Source: Microbacterium jejuense (lineage in GTDB: Bacteria > Actinomycetota > Actinomycetes > Actinomycetales > Microbacteriaceae). From it: 64,000 bases of DNA. The DNA lies in the NCBI RefSeq assembly GCF_019511665.1, contig NZ_JAEUAW010000002.1, positions 186,001-250,000 of the forward strand, given 5' to 3'. Both the position numbers and the translations under genes were made by a program. The notes below the pieces were generated by a model, which saw nothing but the letters and a program-made list of their open reading frames with translations, made no database searches and was not told the DNA's origin. Shown here one piece after another: positions 39,876 to 47,894 of the stretch (its first letter is position 1; each line of letters opens with the position of its first letter).

Positions 39876-40953
39876 ACACGTATCCGCGTCGATGAGGCGT
39901 CTACCGATAGCCTCGCGTACCGGCAGATCCCCGCATGAGTCCCAACCCTGTGACAGGTGGGCTGCCCGGACCGTGTACGACCGCGAGCAAACAGCGGCGA
40001 CGCGCTTATGGTGCCTCGTAGGTTGGTCGGCCGAGTGCGTAGCCGTGAGTCTGCCGCCGGCGCGAGAGCGGGTTGCGTCCAAGCGTTGGCCGGAAGCGAG
40101 CGACTCGCGTAGGACAGATCGAACTATCCAACTCTTCGGATCGCGGTGTCTGGAGCGCCAGTCGCGTTCGCAGAAGCAGCGTCGCGCTGCGCAGCCCGCT
40201 GGGCGATCAATCCCCGACGTCATGCGCGTCGCGACTTCTCCGTGATGCAACGGGCACCCGTGCACGGAGGCGCTGAGGGCGCACCGATCCCGGCGAGACC
40301 GGCGGCGCGACTTGCCAGACTGTCGCAAGCCAGGATCCGCAGCGTCGATCGGAGGCGGTGACACGTCGCGATGTCCTTGGTCAGCCATGCTGACGACTTT
40401 CCTGGCGCAGGCACCCACTCCCCTGAGATCCGTCGTTCCCACACGGAGACGCTGCCCACCCCCATGAAGCGCGCGGTACTCGAGAGAGGCGCCACCCCAT
40501 CATGGGGGACGGAATGACGGCGCGGCTATGCGTCCAGCCCACCGCGGGGCGTCGCGCGGGTCGAGGCCGCGCCCCAGAGCGGGCTTGCTCTGCGATAGGG
40601 CGCCCAGCCCAACCGTTGGGCGACGTACCGCACGGGGCAACGGGCGCGATTGGCGAGCGGCCGGGCGCCGGTGACGTTCCCGATATAGGCCCTCTCCTAC
40701 CGCTCTTCGAGAGCGAGAGTGCATCGCTCGTCGCATAGGGCTAGCTGACTGCCTACTCCGGGTACGGTTCAGGAGACCCGTCGCCACGTCCTCCCAACCG
40801 CGGGTCCGGCTCGACCGAGCGGGGCGCAGTGCCGATTCGTCCCTGCACCGCCGCTGTCGCATCATGGCCGCCATCACTCGCGGCCACAGCACGCGGTGGG
40901 AACGGTGCGGGCATTGCCGCCGCTTGTATCGCACAGCACGGGCGCCCACGCCG

Positions 40954-40969
40954 CGTTTCACGTGAAACA
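40954..40969. promoter_or_regulatory. parS: parS site 9
   Basis: Perfect core at 40955-40968; outer bases C...A. The gap of 1094 bp from site 8 is the largest in the array. Confidence 0.95.
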
Positions 40970-41478
40970 TCGTCCGGCCGCCGCCGAATCCAGTCACGCC
41001 TTCGCGTCTCGCTGGCGAGCTGCTTAGGTTGCTGACACTGAGGAGCCGACGCCGCCAGGTTGTACCCTCCCACCACATGCGGCCGGATCCACGCTGCGAG
41101 GAATGGCCCGCCGTGCGACACTCGCTGTCGGGTCCCCTGGGGCTTGCTCGCAAGCACAGCGCGGCGTTCGTGCGAGCATCCTGCGTCTGCGAGAGAGCTC
41201 CCTCACGTCGGCATGAAGAGCCAGACTACTGGCGCCGACGATGACAGCGGTTCTCGGCGTAGCCCGTTGTCGAGGGGCAGGTGAAACCATGCCGAGCGAT
41301 CACAGCGCGAGAGCTCCCAAGCCTGCTGTGCTGTTGGCCGCCGATGGCGTGTCACGGGTCACGTGCTGAATGACGCCAGTGGTCCTCGCCAGCCGTTGAT
41401 CTTCGCCGCGAGCGCGGCGCGTGAGCCCTCTGGCCCGAGCACCTTCCCTAGGTCTTCTGCCCGCGGGACGGCGGGCGA

Positions 41479-41494
41479 TGTTTCACGTGAAACA
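41479..41494. promoter_or_regulatory. parS: parS site 10, full 16-bp consensus
   Basis: TGTTTCACGTGAAACA. It shares an additional flank with site 3 (GA before, CCGCG after), 23 identical bases in all. 525 bp from site 9. Confidence 0.97.
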
Positions 41495-42047
41495 CCGCGC
41501 GAGACGAGTTGAAGAGGCGGGCGAAGGCGCCCAGGGCGCGCAATGGCTGTCGTCGTCTTCTCGTCCCGACGGCCAGTCACCCGACGCGAAGGGCGTTGAG
41601 GAAGGCGAGTGCTGAAAACGCGGGCCGTCTGCGTCGGGGACCGGGTTGATCCGAACAGCAGCAGTGAGCACAGCGGAGCGGCCGGTCTGCCCCGCCGGCG
41701 GTGTTGGCGATGAGCGCAGAACGCAGGAGCGGTGAGCCAGGGAAGATAAGGCATGCCCCCACCACTCCCGTTGGCGACGGATGCATGGTGAGTCGCTCTT
41801 GCGCGCGCAGGAGCTCGGCACACAATCGGGCCGGCGGAGCTCTTGAGTGGTGCGGGGCCAACGACACTTCGTTGTGTGGGGTGTCAGGTGTCCGACCGCC
41901 ACTTCCCCAGCGTGCCCCCATCACACATCGACCTCACGGTCGATCGCAGCCTCATCTTGCGGAACCTGGCTGCCGCTGATCCACTGCACCGCCCGCAGGG
42001 CAGACGTCGCGATCCCGCAGCTCGCGGGCGACGGTCTACACAAGGGG

Positions 42048-42063
42048 TGTTTCACGTGAAACG
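42048..42063. promoter_or_regulatory. parS: parS site 11
   Basis: Perfect core at 42049-42062; outer bases T...G. 569 bp from site 10. Confidence 0.95.
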
Positions 42064-42446
42064 CGATCTGGCGCCTTTTGTCTGGAGACCGAACTCCCGT
42101 GTCCCCTTCCGAGAAGACGCTGCAGGCTCCGCGCGAGCGACGCCGCTGACTCCTACATGAGGGAACGCTCATACAGGCCCCACTGGGTAGGTGGCGCGGC
42201 TCGCTCCGAGACCGGGCTCGCCGTGCCGTCTTCCGCGTGATTACGCGTCAGAAGCCGCGTCGCCCGCCCGATGCGGGCACGACCCGCGTCCGCTCGAAGC
42301 GGGTGCGATCGCTTCGGATCTGAGCGGCGGGTTGGCGGCCCGGACGGCCCTCTCCGAGGTTGACTAGGACCGTGGATGCTCCACGCGGAATGGTAAGGGA
42401 CGCATGAACAAGTGGCTCCGGCGGCTGGGGATGGGGGGAAGGCGGG

Positions 42447-42488
42447 ATAAGGTGGAAGGCGATGTTGAGCGGCTCGCGCAAGGGGGAG
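42447..42488 (+). promoter_or_regulatory. candidate parA promoter -10 box and Shine-Dalgarno
   Basis: TAAGGT (42447-42452) could be a -10 box starting transcription near 42459. AGGGGGAG (42481-42488) is a strong ribosome site 8 nt before the GTG at 42497. No good -35 element is seen. Confidence 0.45.
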
Positions 42489-42504
42489 AGTTTCACGTGA
42501 AACA
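42489..42504. promoter_or_regulatory. parS: parS site 12, overlapping the parA start
   Basis: Perfect core at 42490-42503; outer bases A...A. The GTG inside the palindrome (42497-42499) is in frame with parA. 441 bp from site 11. Confidence 0.95.
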
Positions 42505-43969
42505 ACCCGACGAGACCGACGCTCAGGCATCCGTCTCGTCCGACGAGCCGCCCGCCGTCTCGACGCCAGAAGTCCCTGAGTCAGGCGTAGAGCCCACCTC
42601 GGCATTCGGACAAGAGTCCCCCGTGGATGCCGTCACGCCGGGAGATCTCGATGGCATCGAGTCCCCGTCCGCGGCCGAGACCACCCAGCCCGACGCGGAT
42701 GCATCCGGGGTCGCACAGGATCCGACGGAAGTCGCAGACGACGACTCGGCATCGGACCCGACGCCTGCTTCCGCGGCGGCCGCCGATGTCGCATCCGGCG
42801 AGTACGCTGACGTGGCGCCCAACACGCAGACCGAGACCGACGAGGCCCAGGACTCAGACGACGCGCAAGAACGGCCCGATGTATCCGAGCCGGAACCGAG
42901 CGACTCTCCCGTGTCCGAGCCCGAAGCGGAAGCCGAACCGGAGCCCGAACCGGCCCCTGAGCCCGAGCCAGAGACCGCGCCGTCAGAGCCCGAAGCAACA
43001 GCATCCGATCCGACCCCCACCCTCACGCAGGAAGAGGAACCCGCCATCGCGCAGGAAGACCCCGCAGACGTGGTCCAGGAGGACGACGACTCCCCGATCG
43101 CGCGGGAACTCGCGGACCTGTCGGCACGCCGCAAGGCGCTCGAAGAAGCCGAGGTCCACCTCACCGGCCGCACGCGCGTGCTCACCGTCTCGAACCAGAA
43201 GGGCGGAGTCGGCAAGACCACGACGACCGTCAATCTCGCCGCAGCTCTCGCCGAGCGCGGTGCTCGCGTGCTGGTGATCGACCTCGACCCGCAAGGCAAC
43301 GCGTCGACGGCGCTGGGCGTGCCGCACACGTCCGACATCCCGAGCGTGTACGGCGTGCTGATCGACGAGTTCCCGCTCGCCGACATCATCCAGGTGAGCC
43401 CGGAGTCCCCCAACCTGCTGTGTGCGCCGAGCACCATTCACCTCGCCGGCGCCGAGATCGAGCTGGTGTCGCAGGTCGCGCGAGAACACCGTCTGCGCGT
43501 CGCTGTCGACGACTACCTCGCGAAGAACCCCGGGCAGCTCGACTTCATCCTGATCGACTGTCCTCCGTCACTCGGACTGCTGACGATCAACGCCTTCACC
43601 GCGGCGGGCGAGCTGCTCATCCCCATCCAGTGCGAGTACTACGCGCTCGAGGGTCTGAGCCAGCTGCTCGGAACGGTGCAGATGATCCAGAAGCATCTGA
43701 ACCCGCGACTGCAGCTCTCGACGATCATGCTGACGATGTACGACGGTCGCACGCGCCTCGCCCAGCAGGTCGCGGACGAGGTGCGGGCGCACTTCCCCAA
43801 GGAAGTCCTCGACACGATCATCCCCCGCTCGGTCCGCGTGTCAGAGGCGCCGAGCTTCGGGCAGTCGGTTCTCGCCTACGATGGACAGTCGGCCGGCGCC
43901 ATCGCTTATCGTGAAGCGGCCGTCGAGATGATCCGGCGCGACAGCGCCTCGAACGAAAGGGGCGCCTGA
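42497..43969 (+). CDS. parA: chromosome partitioning ATPase ParA with long acidic N-terminal extension
   Basis: 490 residues from the GTG inside parS site 12. Residues ~1-220 are disordered and very acidic (Glu/Asp/Pro/Ala/Ser; PEPEPEPAPEPEPE-like runs), unlike ordinary ~260-300-residue ParAs. The core (~223-490) has deviant Walker A KGGVGKTT (235-242), the DLDPQGNAS motif and FILIDCPPSLG. ParA-ATP dimers bind DNA nonspecifically, and ParB stimulates hydrolysis to move parS-ParB complexes. Start choice: AGGGGGAG lies 8 nt upstream; an in-frame ATG at 42404 with AAGGGA would add 31 residues, but those codons (GGA, AGG, GAT, GTT, CAA, TTT) are unlike the gene. It overlaps parB by 1 nt. Confidence 0.93.
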   Translation: MKQPDETDAQASVSSDEPPAVSTPEVPESGVEPTSAFGQESPVDAVTPGDLDGIESPSAAETTQPDADASGVAQDPTEVADDDSASDPTPASAAAADVASGEYADVAPNTQTETDEAQDSDDAQERPDVSEPEPSDSPVSEPEAEAEPEPEPAPEPEPETAPSEPEATASDPTPTLTQEEEPAIAQEDPADVVQEDDDSPIARELADLSARRKALEEAEVHLTGRTRVLTVSNQKGGVGKTTTTVNLAAALAERGARVLVIDLDPQGNASTALGVPHTSDIPSVYGVLIDEFPLADIIQVSPESPNLLCAPSTIHLAGAEIELVSQVAREHRLRVAVDDYLAKNPGQLDFILIDCPPSLGLLTINAFTAAGELLIPIQCEYYALEGLSQLLGTVQMIQKHLNPRLQLSTIMLTMYDGRTRLAQQVADEVRAHFPKEVLDTIIPRSVRVSEAPSFGQSVLAYDGQSAGAIAYREAAVEMIRRDSASNERGA

Positions 43970-44961
43970 TGGCAGCGAAGCGCACAGGACTCGGCCGCGG
44001 AATCGGCGCACTGATCCCGACCAACGAGCAGTCCGACGAGCGCCCCGCCGATGTGTTCTTCCCGCGCGCTGTCTCCGTGGATGAGGCCGAGCCGACGCCC
44101 GATGCGGCCGAGACCCCCGAACCCCAGGAAGATCTCGTCGAGGTGCCCGGCGCGCGGCTCGTGCACATCAATCCGAACGACATCGTTCCCAACCCGCGCC
44201 AGCCGCGCACGAACTTCGACCCGGAGCACTTCGCCGAGCTCGTCCACAGCGTCCGCGAGTTCGGCGTGCTGCAGCCTGTCGTCGTGCGTCTCAACGAGAA
44301 GGGCGAGCACGAGCTCATCATGGGCGAGCGCCGCACGCGCGCTGCTCGAGAGGCCGGGCTCGACTCGATCCCGGCGATCGTCCGCGACACCGCCGACGAG
44401 CACCTCCTCCGCGACGCACTCCTCGAGAACCTGCACCGCTCCGAGCTCAACCCCCTCGAAGAGGCGTCGGCGTATCAGCAGCTGCTCGAGGATTTCGGCA
44501 TAACGCAGGAAGAGCTCGCGACGCGCATCGGACGTTCGCGCCCGCAGATCAGCAACACGATCCGCCTGCTGAAGCTCCCCGTCCCCGTGCAGCAGCGCGT
44601 CGCCGCCGGCGTGCTCACGGCCGGTCACGCGCGTGCGATCCTGTCGCTGGAGGACGCGACGGCGATGCAGCGCCTCGCTGACAAGATCGTGAACGAGGAC
44701 CTTTCGGTCCGTGCCGCGGAGGCTGCCGCGAAGCTTCCGGATGCCGCCCCCACGCGTGCGGCGAAGCCACAGGCTGGTTCGCGTCGCGCCCACCTCGACG
44801 AGGTCGCCGAGCGACTGGGCGACCGCCTGAATACGCGGGTGAAGATCTCGCTGACGGCACGAAAAGGCCAGATCAGCATCGACTTCGCGACGATTCAGGA
44901 CCTCAACCGCATCCTCGAGGAGCTCGGCGAGACCGAGTACGGCTCGGCGGAGGCTTCCTAG
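43969..44961 (+). CDS. parB: chromosome partitioning protein ParB (parS-binding CTPase)
   Basis: 330 residues. The N terminus has a basic ParA-interacting stretch (KRTGLGRGIGALIP) and an acidic linker. The CTP-binding domain shows NPRQPR (75-80), GERRTRAAR (119-127) and the ENLHRSELNPLEEA motif. The central helix-turn-helix (ATRIGRSRPQISNTIRLLKL) reads parS, and the last ~45 residues dimerise. ParB loads at parS as a CTP-dependent clamp and slides outward, so the neighbouring twelve-site array is its expected target. It follows parA with a 1-nt overlap. Confidence 0.97.
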   Translation: MAAKRTGLGRGIGALIPTNEQSDERPADVFFPRAVSVDEAEPTPDAAETPEPQEDLVEVPGARLVHINPNDIVPNPRQPRTNFDPEHFAELVHSVREFGVLQPVVVRLNEKGEHELIMGERRTRAAREAGLDSIPAIVRDTADEHLLRDALLENLHRSELNPLEEASAYQQLLEDFGITQEELATRIGRSRPQISNTIRLLKLPVPVQQRVAAGVLTAGHARAILSLEDATAMQRLADKIVNEDLSVRAAEAAAKLPDAAPTRAAKPQAGSRRAHLDEVAERLGDRLNTRVKISLTARKGQISIDFATIQDLNRILEELGETEYGSAEAS

Positions 44962-44993
44962 CCGTCGCAGAAGGCGTCGTTCGACGGCCGGGG

Positions 44994-45114
44994 CGTTTCG
45001 TCTCGCTCGTTCCTCGCTCGCTCAACGACCGGAAGCAAGCCTCTGACGGTTGGCACCGAGGTGTTCGTCTCGCGCGTCGGTCGCTGAGCGAGGAGCGCAG
45101 CGACGAGACGAAGC
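44994..45114. repeat. inverted pair of type A repeats after parB
   Basis: Copy 1 at 44994-45032 reads CGTTTCGTCTCGCTCGTTCC ... CTCAACGACCGG. Copy 2 at 45079-45114 is in the opposite orientation (GGTCGCTGAGCGAGGAGCGC ... GACGAGACGAAGCG) with several changes. The pair could form a large hairpin between convergent parB and the sigma gene. Confidence 0.75.
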
Positions 45115-45150
45115 GCGCTCGCACTCCCAACGAAGGAACGCGCCCGGGGA

Positions 45151-46425
45151 TCAGGCGCGCAGCGCCGCGGCCCGGCGCCGCAGAACCTCGGTCTCGGCGG
45201 CATTGCCCGGCAGCTCGGCAGCGGCGAGGAACTCCGCCGTGGCGGCATCCACCCGTCCCAGGCGCTCGAGCAGCTCGGCGCGCACCGCGACCAAGGGCCG
45301 GAATCCGGTGAGCTCGGGCTCGAGCTGCGACACCAGCGCGAGCGCCGCGTCGGGACCGTCGACCATCGAGACCGCGACGGCCCGGTTGAGGCGCACGACG
45401 GCTGATGGCGCGAGCGTCTCGAGTGCGTCGTACAGACGCAGGATGCGCGGCCAGTCGGTGTCGGCGAACGTCGGCGCCACGGCGTGGCACTCGGCAATGG
45501 CCGCCTGAAGTCCGTAGTAGCCGAGGCCGCGGTCGGCGGCATCCACTCTCCGCAGGGCCGCAGAGCCGCGCGAGATGGCTGAGCGGTCCCACCGCCGGCG
45601 GTCCTGCTGCTCGAGGGTGAGCGGGAGGCCCTCGGCGTCGATGCGCGCGGCGAAGCGGGAGGACTGGAACTCCATCAGCGCGATGAGCGCAGAGATCTCG
45701 GGTTCGCCGGGCATGAGGGTCTCGAGCTGGCGACCGAGCCGCACCGCTTCGCGTGCGACGTCCGGTCGCAGTGGCCGCTCCCCCTCGGCCGAGGAGTACC
45801 CCTCGGTGAAGAGCAGGTAGATCACCTGCAGCACACTGGCGAGGCGGGCCGGGCGCTCGGCGCGATCGGGCACCTCGAAGGGCACGCTCGCGGCGGCGAG
45901 CGACTTCTTGGCGCGGACGATCCGCTGCTGCAGTGCCGGAACCGTCATCAGCAGCACACGGGCGATCTGCTCGGATGTGAGGCCGGCGACGGTGCGGAGG
46001 GTCAGCGCGAGGCGCGCCTGCGCGGGCAGGACGGGGTGGCACGCGACGAACACGAGGCGCAGCACGTCGTCGTCGATGCGGTCGGGGTCCGCCTCGAGAG
46101 GGACGGGATCGGATGCCTCGGCCTGGAGTGCCTCCGTCACGAAGAGCGGTTCGCGCTGGGCCATGCGCTCGCGGCGGCGCCAGCCGTCGATGGCGCGCCG
46201 CTTCGCCACCGACATGAGCCACGCGCCGGGGTTGTCGGGGATGCCGTTCCTGGGCCACGCGTCGAGCGCCTCGACGAGAGCCTCCTGCGCGAGATCCTCC
46301 GCCCACGAGAAGTCGCCGGTGTGCCGGGTGAGCGCAGCGACGATGCGTGCGGACTGGTCGCGCCACACCGCCTCGACGACGCGGTGCCCGGAGTCTCGAG
46401 GATCGTGCGCGGGCGCCGTCGTCAT
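45151..46425 (-). CDS. ECF sigma factor, ECF42 group, with C-terminal extension
   Basis: 424 residues, twice the size of ordinary ECF sigma factors. Region sigma2 is ~15-85 (FSWAEDLAQEALVEALDAWP, AWLMSVAKRRAIDGWRRR), sigma4 ~115-175 (LRTVAGLTSEQIARVLLMTV PALQQRIVRAK). The ~230-residue remainder (DUF6596/TPR-like, LLFTEGYSS, GYYGLQAAIAECHA) is diagnostic of ECF42. These sigma factors lack an anti-sigma factor and are linked to a YCII/DGPF-domain protein gene, present here at 46852. The minus-strand TACGCT (46437-46432) six bases before the ATG indicates a leaderless mRNA. Confidence 0.93.
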   Translation of the reverse strand: MTTAPAHDPRDSGHRVVEAVWRDQSARIVAALTRHTGDFSWAEDLAQEALVEALDAWPRNGIPDNPGAWLMSVAKRRAIDGWRRRERMAQREPLFVTEALQAEASDPVPLEADPDRIDDDVLRLVFVACHPVLPAQARLALTLRTVAGLTSEQIARVLLMTVPALQQRIVRAKKSLAAASVPFEVPDRAERPARLASVLQVIYLLFTEGYSSAEGERPLRPDVAREAVRLGRQLETLMPGEPEISALIALMEFQSSRFAARIDAEGLPLTLEQQDRRRWDRSAISRGSAALRRVDAADRGLGYYGLQAAIAECHAVAPTFADTDWPRILRLYDALETLAPSAVVRLNRAVAVSMVDGPDAALALVSQLEPELTGFRPLVAVRAELLERLGRVDAATAEFLAAAELPGNAAETEVLRRRAAALRA

Positions 46426-46493
46426 GCTCTCAGCGTACGGGGACTCTCGCCGCGGCGACCCCCGGTGTCGGCAGGGCGACGTACGCTTGACGG

Positions 46494-46841
46494 GTGGCGA
46501 ACGACGAGCAGACTCCGAGGAGACGGGCCAGCCTCGAGCTGCTGCGTGCCGAAGCCGCCGACGAGCTGTCGGTGCTGATCACCGAGAGGCTGCGCGGCGG
46601 CGAAGACCCGTGGGACTTCATGGAAGACCTGCCGTCGGTCGATGAGCTGGTCGTGTTCATGCTGCGCGCCGAGAACATCGCCGAGAACGGCGGGTCGCGC
46701 CCGAACGCCAGCCGGCATTACCGCGTGCTGCGGCAGATCGCCCTGGACTACCCTCCGCTGACGAAGGCCGTCTGGCGGCTGCTCGGCGACGCCAACACGC
46801 ACCGCCGCTGGGATGCGACGGTGCGCGTCGACGCGAACTGA
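46494..46841 (+). CDS. uncharacterised small protein between sigma factor and YCII gene
   Basis: 115 residues, hydrophilic, mostly helical, with no membrane helix (SLELLRAEAADELSVLITER, GGSRPNASRHYRVLRQIALD). Similar short proteins in this bacterial group are sometimes labelled tryptophan synthase alpha, but no TIM-barrel or active site is present, so that name is not used. TACGCT (46482-46487) lies six bases before the GTG: leaderless. It is divergent from the sigma gene, with the two -10 boxes about 45 bp apart. Confidence 0.75.
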   Translation: MANDEQTPRRRASLELLRAEAADELSVLITERLRGGEDPWDFMEDLPSVDELVVFMLRAENIAENGGSRPNASRHYRVLRQIALDYPPLTKAVWRLLGDANTHRRWDATVRVDAN

Positions 46842-46851
46842 GTCCGCCGGC

Positions 46852-47268
46852 TCACGAGTTGGCGGCACGCCACTCCTGCTCCTTGGCGACCCACTCGTCG
46901 TTCTGGTCGAAATCGCTGAGCTCGTTCACGCGACGGACCTCGAGCGCCGTCCCCGGACCGAGCGGGCACTTGCGCGCCCAGTGCTGCGCCTCCTCGCGCG
47001 AGGCGACCTCGATGATCCAGAAGCCCGTGAAGACCTCCTTGGCCTCGGCGTACGGTCCGTCGGTCTCGACCGGAGGGACGGAGTTGAAGTCGATGCGGAA
47101 TCCCTCCGCGGCGTCCGAGAGACCTTCGGCGCTGAGGAACACGCCCGCCTTCTGCAGCTCTTCGTTGTAGGCGCCCATGGCGGCGTACGCCTCGGACATG
47201 TCGATGGTGGTGGGGTCGAACGCGGCGGCGGCCTCGGCATCCACCTGCATGATGAGCATGTAACGCAT
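46852..47268 (-). CDS. YCII-related (DGPF) domain protein, ECF42 partner
   Basis: 138 residues. It starts MRYMLIMQVDAEAAAAFDPT and carries the DGPF-type motif as DGPYAEAKEVFTGFWIIEV, followed by EEAQHWARKCPLGPG and VRRVNEL: the standard DGPF/YCII layout, a dimeric ferredoxin-like fold with unknown chemistry. Proteins of this kind are the main targets of ECF42 sigma factors. A matching promoter (TGTCGA-17-CGAC) is found at 47362-47336. The ribosome site AAAGGGAA is 5-6 nt upstream of the ATG. Confidence 0.92.
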   Translation of the reverse strand: MRYMLIMQVDAEAAAAFDPTTIDMSEAYAAMGAYNEELQKAGVFLSAEGLSDAAEGFRIDFNSVPPVETDGPYAEAKEVFTGFWIIEVASREEAQHWARKCPLGPGTALEVRRVNELSDFDQNDEWVAKEQEWRAANS

Positions 47269-47335
47269 GGCGTTCCCTTTCGTCGGGGGCCGTCGGGCCC
47301 GGGTGCGGGCCTCGTTCGGGCCCTTCACCTTGTGC

Positions 47336-47362
47336 GTCGAACCAGCCTCGCCCAGATCGACA
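47336..47362 (-). promoter_or_regulatory. candidate ECF42-dependent promoter
   Basis: Minus strand: TGTCGA (47362-47357), 17-nt spacer, CGAC (47339-47336), 68 nt before the YCII start. As I recall, the motif reported for Streptomyces ECF42 is TGTCGA at -35 and CGA/TC at -10; both match here. Confidence 0.6.
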
Positions 47363-47425
47363 CTTCCGCGCAAAAAAGTTCGGATGCCGGAACATTCCCC
47401 CGCTGGCATGCGTCCGCGAACGACG

Positions 47426-47459
47426 GAAGCCCCGCCAGGCGTGGGCCTGGCGGGGCTTC
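47426..47459 (-). terminator. trxA terminator
   Basis: GAAGCCCCGCCAGGC (47426-47440) pairs with GCCTGGCGGGGCTTC (47445-47459), a perfect 15-bp stem with 4-nt loop, 15 bp after the trxA stop. Confidence 0.88.
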
Positions 47460-47474
47460 GTGTAGGTGCGAGGA

Positions 47475-47798
47475 TCAGCCGATGAACGCGGCGAGGTCCT
47501 GCTCGAGGGCGAACTTCGGCTTCGCGCCGATGATCGTCGTCTTCACCTCACCGCCCTGGAACACCTTCATCGCCGGGATCGAGGTGATCTGATACTTCAT
47601 CGCGAGGTCGGGGTTCTCGTCGACGTTGAGCTTCAGGATCGTGATCTTGTCGGGGTGCTCGGACTGGATCTGGTCGAGGACGGGCGAGACCATGCGGCAC
47701 GGCCCGCACCACTCGGCCCAGAAGTCGACGAGCACGGGGCCGTCGGCCTGGAGCACGTCCTGCTCGAACGTGGCGGAGGTCGTCGCCTTGGCGGTCAT
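47475..47798 (-). CDS. trxA: thioredoxin
   Basis: 107 residues with the active site WCGPC (30-34; Cys31, Cys34), the VDFWAEW strand before it and the conserved cis-Pro in TSIPAMKVF. It reduces protein disulphides in the cytoplasm and is recharged by the thioredoxin reductase encoded 96 bp upstream on the same strand. Confidence 0.97.
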   Translation of the reverse strand: MTAKATTSATFEQDVLQADGPVLVDFWAEWCGPCRMVSPVLDQIQSEHPDKITILKLNVDENPDLAMKYQITSIPAMKVFQGGEVKTTIIGAKPKFALEQDLAAFIG

Positions 47799-47894
47799 CT
47801 TTCTGTCTCCTTAGGTGGGAAGTCTGTCACCGGCATCAACAACACCGGTCAGGGAATCATTCCGCCGGCACCTGCGCGTACGGTGTGCGTGCGC

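Larger units (their letters stand above)
36374..42446. other. ~6-kb gene-free spacer carrying the parS array (centromere-like region)
   Basis: No convincing gene is found on either strand. Open frames of 140-270 codons exist (for example on the minus strand at 38021-38833 and the plus strand at 37802-38425), but their products are low-complexity mixtures rich in Arg, Ser, Pro and Cys; they lack ribosome sites, run through parS in several frames (FHVK, VSRET, CFT peptides), and show no GC3 bias. Hand-counted lines are about 63-67% GC. The only repeated element seen is the palindrome GTTTCACGTGAAAC, present eleven times here (one degenerate), with the twelfth at the 5' end of parA. Confidence 0.85.

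Noticed and set aside
36374-42446. Possibility that the spacer is a prophage or integrated element
   Set aside because: No integrase, no phage-like gene, no flanking direct repeats or tRNA, and the parS sites are host centromere elements next to host parAB.
46494-46841. Labelling the 115-residue protein as tryptophan synthase alpha chain
   Set aside because: It is less than half the length of TrpA, has no TIM-barrel motifs, and no trp genes are adjacent.
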